DNA from: Clostridiales bacterium
Lineage (GTDB): Bacteria > Bacillota > Clostridia > Christensenellales > Borkfalkiaceae
Reading direction: 5' to 3'
DNA: 48,727 nucleotides
NCBI GenBank assembly: GCA_015055735.1
Contig: SVHP01000004.1
Coordinates: 1 to 48,727 of the forward strand
In this document: positions 7,969-16,664 of the stretch, in pieces
How positions within the stretch are numbered: the first letter of the stretch is position 1
Layout: every line of letters begins with the position of its first letter
Notes under the pieces: generated by a model
Databases searched by the model: none
What the model saw: the letters and a program-made list of their open reading frames with translations, nothing else
What the model was told of the DNA's origin: nothing
Made by a program: the position numbers and the translations under genes

Positions 7969-8034
7969 TGTTCAAAAAAAGTAAATCATTGTTCAAAAAA
8001 GGGGTTGAAGGCTTATTATACATAATGATATAAT
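7969..8034 (+). promoter_or_regulatory. Promoter and direct-repeat operator of the first importer operon
   Basis: TGTTCAAAAAA occurs at 7969-7979 and again at 7990-8000, exactly 21 bases apart, so on one face of the helix. The second copy abuts GGGG and the -35 TTGAAG (8005-8010); the -10 is a perfect TATAAT (8029-8034) with an 18-base spacer. Tandem sites two turns apart that touch the -35 are typical of AraC-family activators. Before the start codon, a GGTAAATT/AATTTGCC hairpin (8052-8071) lies 5 bases upstream of the ribosome binding site and may modulate translation. Confidence 0.75.
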
Positions 8035-8088
8035 TAAAGAAAAAATATGTAGGTAAATTTTAAAATTTGCCAAAATGGAGGTATGAAA

Positions 8089-9666
8089 ATGAAAAGACTT
8101 TTAGCTGTTTTATTAGGGCTTATCACTTTTGTTTCTTGCTTTGCTACAACTGGTTGTAACAATAGTGGTGTTTCTAATGAACAAAAACAAAACGCACTTA
8201 TAATTGAATATTATAAGGCAGGTTATGGTGAATTATGGATTCAAAAGCTTGCAGCCGCATACACTGAAAAGTATGGTCAAGAAGTTATTACTTTACCAAG
8301 ATCAGGTGACCAAGGCATTGAGAATATGTCTACAACTTTCCATTCAGGCGCTAGCGAAACAGATTTGTTCTTTACTAAGGGCGCAAACTTTGCAGAACTT
8401 TACAAAGGTGGTCAAGCCTCAAATAACTATTACACCGATATTACTGACGTGTACGAAGCGACGATCGATGGCGAAGGCGTTAAAGTAAAAGACAAGATGT
8501 ATGATGCATTTGAAGAATTCTACAAAATGCCAGCAGAAGGTAAATATTACGACGACAAGTACTATTTCTTCCCATGGGTAACGGGAATGATGGGTATAGT
8601 TGTTAATATGAACGTTTGGGAGCAAGTTGCACAAGGTAAGTCTTTCCCAAGAACAACTGATGAATTTTTAAAACTTTGTGGTGAAGTTAAGGGAGTTAAA
8701 GATGGTGTAGCACCTTTCATTTTCTCATTAAGTAACGAATATTTTACTTCGTACTATCAAGTATTTATGAACCAATACGAAGGTAATGAAAAAATGGATA
8801 AGTTCTATCAAGGCTATAACCCAGCTGGCGAACGTTATGAAGCAGGTATGGTTGACTATGATGGATTTAAGTATGCGTTAGAATTCTTTGAACAATTATT
8901 AGCAAAAGAAGGTTCTGACTACAAATATATGCACGCAGATAGTGCATCTGCAAACTTCCAAGGTATGCAAGGTGCTTTCTTAAATGGTGCTGCTTTATTC
9001 TCTGTTAACGGTGACTGGTTAGAAAACGAAATGATAACCAAATATCCAAACGTAAACCTTGCAATGCTTAAGACGCCTGTTTTAAGTGCAGTTGCTAACA
9101 AGTGTTCTTTCAAGGACGCTTCAAACAGAGATGAAATCTTATGTGCTGTAATCGATTACGTTGACGGCAAGACGACAACAAAACCTGATGGCTGTATTGA
9201 TGATGATATTGACTATATCCGTGAAGCAAGAGGTGTTGAATACGTGACGGGTAACGAACTTGTTTCTTACATTCCTACTTATTCTAACCAAATTCAAGCA
9301 GCTAAAAACTTCTTAAAGTTTATGGCGTCAGACGAAGGTATGAAGATTTTTAGAGATAACACTTATGGTTGCGAACTTCCACTTAATTATACGGAAAAAA
9401 GTACTGCAACTAAAGTTACAGGTTTCCGTCAATCTATCAACAGTATTTTAGACGTTTCAACAGCACGCTTCGTTAACAAAAAGGATAAGATTTATTCTGT
9501 AGGTGGTATTAACGTGCTTCTTTACAATAACAGTTTCGGTCGTTTTGCGGATGCCTTCTCAAGTTCTACGGCTAAAAAGACAGCCACTGAATATTATGAA
9601 GCAGAAGTTACCGCTGTAGATAAATTAATTCCTGGTGCATTAACACAAGCAGGTATTAGCAAATAG
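8089..9666 (+). CDS. ABC-importer solute-binding lipoprotein 1 (carbohydrate type)
   Basis: A 525-residue extracytoplasmic binding protein of the family-1 sugar-binding class. A lipobox with Cys23 (FATTGC) ends the signal. The fold is recognisable from an N-terminal beta-alpha opening (LIIEYYKAGYGELWIQKLAAAY), a hinge region with FFPWVTGMMGIVVNMNVW, and a helical C-terminal lobe. ATG 8089 is preferred: GGAGG (8077-8081) is 7 bases upstream of it but only 1 base from the alternative ATG at 8083. It is the first gene of the long operon and should pass its ligand to the permeases at 18886-20679, an unusual 9 kb away. Transcription is probably AraC-controlled. Confidence 0.92.
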   Translation: MKRLLAVLLGLITFVSCFATTGCNNSGVSNEQKQNALIIEYYKAGYGELWIQKLAAAYTEKYGQEVITLPRSGDQGIENMSTTFHSGASETDLFFTKGANFAELYKGGQASNNYYTDITDVYEATIDGEGVKVKDKMYDAFEEFYKMPAEGKYYDDKYYFFPWVTGMMGIVVNMNVWEQVAQGKSFPRTTDEFLKLCGEVKGVKDGVAPFIFSLSNEYFTSYYQVFMNQYEGNEKMDKFYQGYNPAGERYEAGMVDYDGFKYALEFFEQLLAKEGSDYKYMHADSASANFQGMQGAFLNGAALFSVNGDWLENEMITKYPNVNLAMLKTPVLSAVANKCSFKDASNRDEILCAVIDYVDGKTTTKPDGCIDDDIDYIREARGVEYVTGNELVSYIPTYSNQIQAAKNFLKFMASDEGMKIFRDNTYGCELPLNYTEKSTATKVTGFRQSINSILDVSTARFVNKKDKIYSVGGINVLLYNNSFGRFADAFSSSTAKKTATEYYEAEVTAVDKLIPGALTQAGISK

Positions 9667-9752
9667 TATAGATTTTATATTTGCGTATCAATTATTAAAT
9701 ATTAAAGAATATTAATGACTAATAAAGATAGCTTGTTGGTCTATAATGAAGA

Positions 9753-9789
9753 TAAATCAACAGCAAAGGAAGTCTTTGCTGTTGATTTA
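9753..9789 (+). other. Perfect 16-bp intercistronic hairpin after the binding-protein gene
   Basis: TAAATCAACAGCAAAG and CTTTGCTGTTGATTTA pair perfectly around GAAGT. No T-tract follows directly (AAAAACAAAACG comes next), so it is not a standard terminator. In this place it could protect the binding-protein message from 3' exonucleases and so raise that product above the downstream genes (inference). Confidence 0.75.
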
Positions 9790-9827
9790 AAAAACAAAAC
9801 GTTTTTTAGTTAATTAGGGGTAAAGAT

Positions 9828-12371
9828 ATGTTTAAGAAAATAGCGAAAAGATGTGTAGCCTTATTAGGCGTTATCGTTTTATCGTTTGGTGTAGTTGCCT
9901 GTCAAGATACTCCAAAAACTACAGAAGTTGATTATGAAGTATGGACAACTTATAACACAATGAAAGTTGTAAGGGACGTTGAATTAAACGGGGTAAATCT
10001 TAACGACAACTACGTTAAAATGGAAAAAGCCATTAACGTAGCGATGGCTAAAGCGGAAAGTGAAATGGGTTCGCTTTACGTTACGACTGGTGAACAAGAG
10101 ATTGATAGTTTTAACCTTATAGCACAAGACCTTGAAAGTGATGCCGGTGATGTTTTTCCAGTTGAAAATATGACGGTTTATGCGCAAAGATATATTAAAG
10201 TTATTTGGCGTTCAAGAAACAATACTTATGAAGAATATCCACTTAACTGCTATTCGCCTGATGCTTTAGTAGAGATGGATTTATATCGTAAAGCCGGCGA
10301 AGATAAGATTGCATCAAATAACAACCAAGGCTTTACCGTTGACTTCAAAACTACGGCAAGCACTCCTGCTGGTGTGTATTCGGGTACTTTCTTATTAGAG
10401 TTAAATGGAGAGTATATTGATATTCCTGTTAGCGTAACCGTTTGGGATTATGCTATTCCAGCAAAATCAACTTCAGCATCTTGCGTGCTTATTTATGAAG
10501 ACTCTATTATGCAAGGCGAACAAACTAGTATTCAATCTGAAGTAGATGCTTGGTATAGAGTATATTATGAAACGGCATTAGAATATAGGATAAATCCTTA
10601 TATGGTTCCTGAATCAACCAAGAGTCCGGAAAAGTTCGTTGAAAACGTAGTTGCTTACTACGACCATCCAAACTTTACTTCTTTTGGTTTGCCACATCAA
10701 ACTTTCCTTCCAACTTATGATGCTTATTCTCATGATTATGCAGATAGTGCAGGTTACTTTGATGGTGCGGATGCTGCAAATAAGAAAGCTAGATACTACT
10801 GTGCTATGGACTACTGGTTTGATTGTTTATATTTATTAGGTAAACAAGCAAAAGAAAATAACGTAAATTATTTTGAAATTGCTTATTTGTATCCAATTGA
10901 TGAACCACACAGTGATGCAGAAATTGCAAATGCAATTACCTGGATGGAAGACCTTAATAAGCTTAAAAATGACGTTGCAGATAAACTTGTGGAAGACGGC
11001 GTTTTTGATGCTAATAACCCTATCCTTGATAGCATAAGAGACATTGATATTGTGTGTACTGCGCTTGGTGACGAACCAGCGTTAGCAGGATATGATATCG
11101 TTTACGTGCCAGAACCATATGAACTTGAAGATTATTCAATTCAAACGACGATAGAAAAACACGCACAAAATAACGATAACCCTATTTGGTACTATACTCA
11201 AATAGATAAAATCGGCGATGGTCCAAATCTATACATTGACGACTTTAACGTTGCTGGTAGAATTCAAGGCTGGTTAGAACAATATTACAATATTGACGGC
11301 TGGCTATATTGGGAGTTTAACCAATACTTAAAGAAGATAGCAAAAGTTTCTGGTTCAGGCGTTGTAAACCCTTATGAAGATATGAATAGAGATAACGGTA
11401 CGGCAACGGGTTGTGCTGGTGGTGGATATTTCGTGTATCCAGCAAGTAAGTACGGTGCATCAGAACCTATTAAGACTTTAAGATTGTTAACCTATCGTGA
11501 TGGACAAGAAGATAAAGAAGCATTAAGATATCTTGAAAGTCTATATGCTCAATTTGAAACTTATTACGGTGTACAAGCTGGCACGTTTGATATTAACAAC
11601 GTTTTCAAGGGTGTGTACGACAAATTATTCTGCCGTTCAGCAGTATATCGTGACGATGAAATGTTTGATGCATGTAAAGAAGTTCTTAAAGATGCAATAA
11701 TCAATGCTCAAACTGGACAAAGTAAGTTCGTTTACAATATGGAATATACTGGCAAAATGGCAACCTATACTTTCTATACAGCCCCAGGCTATTCAGTAAA
11801 AGTTAACGGTTCAGTATTAGCAAGTACTGTAAGTGGACAAGGTTTGAAACACACTTATACGATGGATGCGTCAGCACAAAACGCTTTAACTTCGGTTGAA
11901 TTAGTTAAAGATAGTCAAATAACAAAAGTTGACCTTTATGAAGTTGCAACTGAAAGGGCTGTTGATTTGACTGCAAGCACGTTCAACGTAACGGTTACTG
12001 AAGGTAGTTCTTTAGCCTATAATGAAACGGGTTACGATTTCACAATCGTAAGTAAAAATGAAAAATTCTTTACGCCAAAGATTACTTTCAATGGATTGCC
12101 TGATACTTTCAAAGTTATTGAAATTGATCTTGAAAACAATACTAACCAAACTACTGTAATGTCACTCAGATTTATTTATTCAGATGGAAGTTCTGAAACT
12201 AAAGATATAGGCTTAACTGCAAATACGGCAAGAATGGTTGAAGTTCTTTCTCGTAATGGCAAAGGCAAAAAGATAACGTCTGTTGAAATTAGGTTTGAGA
12301 ATAGGACAAGCGCAAACGGTCCGCTTGTTGGCGATAGAAACGTTTCTATAAAAGGAATGAGAGTTAGATAG
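9828..12371 (+). CDS. DUF4091-type secreted glycoside-hydrolase-like lipoprotein
   Basis: An 847-residue lipoprotein (lipobox VVAC, Cys25). Residues 40-215 form a beta-sandwich ending with AGVYSGTFLLELNGEYIDIPV...TVWDYAIP, the usual lead-in to a DUF4091 protein. The TIM-barrel-like body has YLYPIDEP (residues 353-360, Asp358-Glu359 as possible catalytic acids) and GWLYWEFNQY. The DUF4091 signature follows, with LRLLTYRDGQEDKEALRYLE. About 200 extra beta-rich residues at the C-terminus may bind carbohydrate. DUF4091 proteins are presumed glycosidases, with few activities known. It follows the binding protein and precedes three beta-rich surface proteins, so a role in trimming the captured glycan outside the cell is likely. 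Confidence 0.85.
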   Translation: MFKKIAKRCVALLGVIVLSFGVVACQDTPKTTEVDYEVWTTYNTMKVVRDVELNGVNLNDNYVKMEKAINVAMAKAESEMGSLYVTTGEQEIDSFNLIAQDLESDAGDVFPVENMTVYAQRYIKVIWRSRNNTYEEYPLNCYSPDALVEMDLYRKAGEDKIASNNNQGFTVDFKTTASTPAGVYSGTFLLELNGEYIDIPVSVTVWDYAIPAKSTSASCVLIYEDSIMQGEQTSIQSEVDAWYRVYYETALEYRINPYMVPESTKSPEKFVENVVAYYDHPNFTSFGLPHQTFLPTYDAYSHDYADSAGYFDGADAANKKARYYCAMDYWFDCLYLLGKQAKENNVNYFEIAYLYPIDEPHSDAEIANAITWMEDLNKLKNDVADKLVEDGVFDANNPILDSIRDIDIVCTALGDEPALAGYDIVYVPEPYELEDYSIQTTIEKHAQNNDNPIWYYTQIDKIGDGPNLYIDDFNVAGRIQGWLEQYYNIDGWLYWEFNQYLKKIAKVSGSGVVNPYEDMNRDNGTATGCAGGGYFVYPASKYGASEPIKTLRLLTYRDGQEDKEALRYLESLYAQFETYYGVQAGTFDINNVFKGVYDKLFCRSAVYRDDEMFDACKEVLKDAIINAQTGQSKFVYNMEYTGKMATYTFYTAPGYSVKVNGSVLASTVSGQGLKHTYTMDASAQNALTSVELVKDSQITKVDLYEVATERAVDLTASTFNVTVTEGSSLAYNETGYDFTIVSKNEKFFTPKITFNGLPDTFKVIEIDLENNTNQTTVMSLRFIYSDGSSETKDIGLTANTARMVEVLSRNGKGKKITSVEIRFENRTSANGPLVGDRNVSIKGMRVR

Positions 12372-12386
12372 GGGAGATATGAGATT

Positions 12387-14729
12387 ATGAAAAAACTTTT
12401 AATATTTCTTTTAAGCATAGTATGTATATTTTCATTCTTAATGGCAAGCGCATGTGACAATATTAACGAAGAAAAACAAGAAGAAAACGGAGTTTTAATT
12501 CTTGGCTTTAATACTTGGGATGACCTTGCTAGATTTGACTTAAATCCAACAACCTTTAGTGGTAATTGGAAATTAAACACAGACCCAGAGTACGTTTTTG
12601 AAGGCAGTGCTTCTTGGAAAATTTACGTTGACGCTGCACTTGTAAACGAGCCAAACTTCAAAATGAATGCAACTGGCGTAAAGACGGATATTACCGACGT
12701 AACTGAATTTAACCTTTGGGCGCATAGTGATTCAGAAACGCCTTTTGATATCATTATAACGGCTTATGCTGGTGATGAAGCAGTATGCTCACCTAAAGCA
12801 ACTGTAGAAAAAGGTGAAAATTACTTGTCATTCAAATTAAGAAGAGAAGCCTTAGTACAAAGAGGGCAAATGATAACTGAATATAGCATATCTTTCTCAG
12901 GCATCAAAGGTGGAACGACGCTTTACGTTGACGAGTTTAGTGCAAAAACTACTTTAGAAGCGGTTGTTTTACCACAAGCAGTTCAAGAAGTAATCAATGC
13001 TATTGCAAACTTAGGTAGCGACCCAACTAAAGAACAAGTTGAAAGCGCTATGGAAAAATATAGGGCGCTTCCTACCGAAGATAAGGTATGCGTAACTAAC
13101 TATACAACACTTAAAGCAAGCATACAATCTTTCCAATTAAGTGATTTGGCTGATGCTAAACTAGAAGAGCCAGCAAAATGGTTGTTCTTTGGAGATTCAT
13201 TTGGTGAAATTCAAGTTGAAGGCGCAAGCGCAGGTATTGCTTCTTACATGTATTCAACAGAACAAAAACACGGTGATGATAATGGTTCGTTAAAAGTTGA
13301 ATTTGAAGTTTCTTCAACCAAATGGTTAACCTTAAGCACGGTTGCAACGTCAAAGCCTGAAAGTGGATATCCTTACGTGGAATTCTACGTTTATAACGAT
13401 TCTGACCAATTAAAGGCACTATGTGTTGGCTGGAATGCGCCAGAAAACCCAATGCGTCCTGGTAAGTCATTATATTATATGATAGCACCAAGACATTGGA
13501 CAAAAATTTATTGCCCATCAAGTTGGTTATATGATGCTGGTGGCGCAAGTGGTGGTATCCAAATTTGCGGTTTAGGAGATTTGATGACAGGTGCATCTGA
13601 ACCACCAGAAGGTTCAATGTACTTCTCCTCATTCGTTACAAGAAACGATGAACAAATAATTGAACAATCGAGAGTAGGCGAAGATGCAAATACCTTGTAC
13701 TTCTTTGATAAGGAAGTTGGTACAGGTCAACTAATTCCTGCGGTAGATGTTTTCATTCCATATTCAAGTGCTATTGATATTGAATATTCTACAGACGTTA
13801 AGTTTGCTAATGAAGCAGGTTCACTTGCTATAACCAGTCACGAGGTAGAATACCCTGACGGTGAAAACGTTAAAAAAGGTGACCCACAAATCAAATGGAA
13901 TACTTTTGGTTATGAATTTAATGAAGGCGACTACGTTGCATTCTACGTTTATAACGATAGTGACTGTGACGTTGTAGATATTTCTTTAGGTACAGCGCAT
14001 AGACAAAGATGCTATAACGGAGAATGGACAATGGTGCTTTGGAGCGCTGCTGACGTTTTAGAGAATGGCTGGAGCTGGTTAATCGGTAGAAATTACGGCG
14101 AAAAAGATTATGCCCCTGATATCTATACTAGACTAACAGGTACTATATATCTTTCTAAAGCAAAAGTATATTCTAAAGACCAAATTAAAGACTTAACGAC
14201 TGTAGGAGCAACCGAAGAATATACTATTGGCCACGTTACTTCGATAGGCAGTCCTAACACAGTAAATAACGACTACGACCACGATAATATTTTTGCATTC
14301 AATGACCCAAGCTTCAAGAATCCTTTCTACGTAAACGGCATGTTGCGTTGGCACGCTCTTGGCTTGAAGTATCAAGATGAATACGCTCCACAAATAGCCT
14401 TTAAGTTTAAGCAATCTTACGAAATGGCATCAAATTGCTATATGTACGTGACTGTTAAAGGTGCTATTGAAGGCGAAATTTATTTCCAAGCATTTAACTC
14501 TCTTGTTTACACTGATGGTTATACAGGTGATGGGCACTTTGGTTCTCCATCAGGTCAATTAGTTGAAACTTTATCAGATGGCTTTGCAGTTTATAAATTC
14601 CACGTGGGCGAATTCATTACTCGTGCTAATGCAACAGACTTTAGCGCATTCCGTCTTACAGTAAGAAAAACTAAGAAACCAGTTACTGGACAAGTAATTG
14701 TAAGCGATATTGAAGTAAAATACGAATAA
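12387..14729 (+). CDS. Surface lipoprotein with CBM-like, helical and A/A/B modules
   Basis: A 780-residue lipoprotein (Cys23) of no recognised family. Residues 36-190 look like a galactose-binding-type beta-sandwich (FNTWDDLARF...GSASWKIYVD), and 194-250 like a short helical linker domain. Residues 255-425 and 432-600 are two copies of a module I call A: GSLKVEFEV...PYVEFYVYNDSD...MYFSSF versus GSLAITSHEV...DYVAFYVYNDSD...IYLSKAKVY. Residues 610-780 are module B (YVNGMLRWH...YMYVTVKGAI...GFAVYKFHVGEF...GQVIVSDIEV). A and B recur in the next two large genes. No catalytic motif is visible, so glycan binding is the best guess. ATG 12387 follows GGGGAG; the earlier ATG at 12379 hits a stop after three codons. 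Confidence 0.85.
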   Translation: MKKLLIFLLSIVCIFSFLMASACDNINEEKQEENGVLILGFNTWDDLARFDLNPTTFSGNWKLNTDPEYVFEGSASWKIYVDAALVNEPNFKMNATGVKTDITDVTEFNLWAHSDSETPFDIIITAYAGDEAVCSPKATVEKGENYLSFKLRREALVQRGQMITEYSISFSGIKGGTTLYVDEFSAKTTLEAVVLPQAVQEVINAIANLGSDPTKEQVESAMEKYRALPTEDKVCVTNYTTLKASIQSFQLSDLADAKLEEPAKWLFFGDSFGEIQVEGASAGIASYMYSTEQKHGDDNGSLKVEFEVSSTKWLTLSTVATSKPESGYPYVEFYVYNDSDQLKALCVGWNAPENPMRPGKSLYYMIAPRHWTKIYCPSSWLYDAGGASGGIQICGLGDLMTGASEPPEGSMYFSSFVTRNDEQIIEQSRVGEDANTLYFFDKEVGTGQLIPAVDVFIPYSSAIDIEYSTDVKFANEAGSLAITSHEVEYPDGENVKKGDPQIKWNTFGYEFNEGDYVAFYVYNDSDCDVVDISLGTAHRQRCYNGEWTMVLWSAADVLENGWSWLIGRNYGEKDYAPDIYTRLTGTIYLSKAKVYSKDQIKDLTTVGATEEYTIGHVTSIGSPNTVNNDYDHDNIFAFNDPSFKNPFYVNGMLRWHALGLKYQDEYAPQIAFKFKQSYEMASNCYMYVTVKGAIEGEIYFQAFNSLVYTDGYTGDGHFGSPSGQLVETLSDGFAVYKFHVGEFITRANATDFSAFRLTVRKTKKPVTGQVIVSDIEVKYE

Positions 14730-14749
14730 GATTTATAAAACCTAAAACG

Positions 14750-14789
14750 AGTGCCAAATTATCCGAAATTTTTTCGGGTAGTTTGCACT
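14750..14789 (+). other. Intercistronic hairpin, copy 1 of a conserved pair
   Basis: AGTGC...GCACT forms the outer stem and AAATTATCCGA pairs with TCGGGTAGTTT inside, with one bulged base between. No T-tract follows. The same structure occurs at 16401-16439 with a compensatory change in the outer stem. A second small hairpin (14814-14832) and an A/T-tract precede the next ribosome binding site. Confidence 0.7.
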
Positions 14790-14851
14790 TAAAATTAAAA
14801 AAATCAAAAAATATTACGATGAAAAATCGTAAAAATTTTGGGAGGAAAACT

Positions 14852-16384
14852 ATGAAAAAGACACTTTTAACAATTTTAACAGTAGTGCTTGCATTTTGTA
14901 GCGTAGGTTTAGTTGCTTGTGCTGATATTTTTCATACCTGTGTGTATGATCAAGAAGTTGCTAACGCAAGCACTTTAGCACAAGAAGCAACTTGCACGTC
15001 ACCAGCACTTTACTACTATTCTTGTGAATGTGGTGAAAACGGAACAGACATGTTTGAAGTTGGCGAAGCATTGGGACACAGCTATACAGCTGAAACAGTT
15101 AAAGCCGATGCTCTTATTACAGTAGCAAGTTGTCAAACTGCAGAAACGTATCACAAATCTTGTGTAAATTGTGGCGAAGTTTCTACTAGCGATGATGACG
15201 TGTTTACGGTAGGTGAAGTTCTTAAACATAACTATGACATTAACAACAATTGTTTGTGTACGTATGGTTGTGGAAAAAGTAACCAATTTGTTCCAAGACG
15301 TGTAGGTGAAGAAACAAACACATTATTCTTCTTTGACCAAGCAATTGGTGTAGACCAAATTTCTATTGTAAATAATGCGGCATATTGGTATAAATATACC
15401 CCTGAATTTTCTACTGAAAAGAAATTAGGAGAAGAAGCAGGTTCTCTTGCAATTAACATTGAAAAGAGAGAAACATATACAGAAGAAGCTCCAGAAAATG
15501 AACAAGAAGAAACGAAAGTTATTACATGGAATACAGCTGAGTATGAATTTAATGAAGGTGATTACGTTTCGTTCTACGTTTATAATGCTACTGCTTCTGA
15601 CGTTGTAGATATTTCTTTAGGAACGTCGCATAGACAAAGATGTTATAACGGACAATGGACATTAGTTCTTTGGAAAGCTTCTGACGTTGTTGCAAATGCT
15701 AATAGCTACTTATATCAATACAATTATGGTTCAGGCAATTTTGCAGGTATGTCTTCTGGTACTGACTTAAGCGGTGCTTTATACTTCTCTAAGGCTAAAG
15801 TATATTCTGCAGAACAAGTTAAGGATTTAAAAGAAGTTGAAGATACTTTCGAATACACTGTTGGTAGCGTAACCTTAATCGGTAAGGCTGGTACATCTTA
15901 TTTGGATGGTAATTACAATGGTGACCCAAGTGCATTCAACGATGCGTTCTACTTAAATCCACATTATGTAAACGGCGTATTAGCTTACCATATTCACGAT
16001 AAGAGAGAAACGTCTGGTTTACAAAAACCTTACGCTGAACCAAGGATTGAATTAACACTTAAGGACACATATGATCTTGCTAATTGTTATGTTTATATAA
16101 CTATTAAAGGTGCTGTTGAAGATGATATTTATATGCAAGCATTTAGTACTACAGGACACTTTGCTACATGTATGAAAGCATATAACAATCTTGAATTATT
16201 TGAAACTTTAGCAGATGGTTCTCAAGTTTACAAGTTCAATTTAGCACAATATGCTAACGCTGGTGGCAATGCAATTAACTTTAAGTCATTCCGTCTATGT
16301 GTAAGGCAAAATATAGCATACCCAGTTAACGCACAAATTGTTATTAGCAATATTAGCGTTGTTAACGAAATACCACAAGCGTAA
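14852..16384 (+). CDS. Surface lipoprotein with CxC/CxxC repeats and A/B modules
   Basis: A 510-residue lipoprotein (lipobox LVAC, Cys23). ATG 14852 follows GGGAGG; an in-frame ATG 69 bases upstream lacks a ribosome binding site and would bury the signal peptide. Residues 28-145 carry cysteine-pair repeats (YYSCECG, YHKSCVNCG, CLCTYGCG) separated by GHSY/KHNY-type spacers, similar in style to the phosphoesterase repeats at 3577-5229. Residues about 148-320 are module A (EEAGSLAINIEK...GDYVSFYVYN...DVVDISLGTSHRQRCYNG), nearly identical in its core to the second A copy of the upstream protein. Residues 325-510 are module B. It is probably a recent paralogue by duplication that included the flanking hairpin. 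Function unknown; surface binding is inferred. Confidence 0.85.
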   Translation: MKKTLLTILTVVLAFCSVGLVACADIFHTCVYDQEVANASTLAQEATCTSPALYYYSCECGENGTDMFEVGEALGHSYTAETVKADALITVASCQTAETYHKSCVNCGEVSTSDDDVFTVGEVLKHNYDINNNCLCTYGCGKSNQFVPRRVGEETNTLFFFDQAIGVDQISIVNNAAYWYKYTPEFSTEKKLGEEAGSLAINIEKRETYTEEAPENEQEETKVITWNTAEYEFNEGDYVSFYVYNATASDVVDISLGTSHRQRCYNGQWTLVLWKASDVVANANSYLYQYNYGSGNFAGMSSGTDLSGALYFSKAKVYSAEQVKDLKEVEDTFEYTVGSVTLIGKAGTSYLDGNYNGDPSAFNDAFYLNPHYVNGVLAYHIHDKRETSGLQKPYAEPRIELTLKDTYDLANCYVYITIKGAVEDDIYMQAFSTTGHFATCMKAYNNLELFETLADGSQVYKFNLAQYANAGGNAINFKSFRLCVRQNIAYPVNAQIVISNISVVNEIPQA

Positions 16385-16400
16385 TAAAAAAATAAAATAA

Positions 16401-16439
16401 GCGCTAAATTATCCGAAAAATCTTTCGGGTAATTTGCGC
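16401..16439 (+). other. Intercistronic hairpin, copy 2 of a conserved pair
   Basis: GCGC/GCGC is the outer stem, then a bulged T, then AAATTATCCGAAA pairing with TTTCGGGTAATTT around AATC. Compared with 14750-14789, the outer T-A pair has become C-G while the stem is kept, which is covariation in favour of a selected RNA structure. ATTAAAAAAC follows, not a T-tract. Confidence 0.7.
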
Positions 16440-16510
16440 ATTAAAAAACAAAACTTTTATAAAGGCTCTCACGGTGTAAAAACCGAAAAAAATTTTTTAG
16501 GAGGGGAACT

Positions 16511-16648
16511 ATGAAAATGGTTCAAGGTAAAAAGTCGGGCTACCAAAGTCCGCAAGTTCAATTTGTTTCCATTTGCGAAAACGTTTTAAAAACGTCTTTA
16601 GGCATGGAAGATTACGATTTTAACGTAGATACTGAGGATTGGGATTAA
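16511..16648 (+). CDS. 45-residue acidic-tailed micro-protein
   Basis: ATG 16511 follows a very strong AGGAGGGG, and the next gene's own GGGAGGAG begins right after the TAA, so this small frame is surely translated. The product has no signal peptide. Its basic N-terminus (MKMVQGKKSGY) leads to SPQVQFVSICENVLKTS and then to an acidic, aromatic C-terminus (MEDYDFNVDTEDWD). The Pro-x-Val...Glu-Asn-Val-Leu-x-Thr-Ser pattern recalls short uncharacterised proteins that I associate with gut Clostridia; this is memory, not a search result. It sits between two members of the A/B-module secreted family, and 16 bases separate it from the next gene. A role as a peptide signal, an assembly partner or a modified peptide is possible but unproven. 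Confidence 0.8.
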   Translation: MKMVQGKKSGYQSPQVQFVSICENVLKTSLGMEDYDFNVDTEDWD

Positions 16649-16664
16649 TAGGGAGGAGAATAAT

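Noticed and set aside
9753-9789. A rho-independent terminator after the first binding-protein gene
   Set aside because: The stem is perfect, but A-rich sequence rather than a T-tract follows, and no promoter for the next gene is visible.
12176-12580. A 134-codon minus-strand frame across the junction of two surface-protein genes
   Set aside because: It runs antisense to two well-supported genes with signal peptide, lipobox and ribosome binding site, and has no such signals itself.
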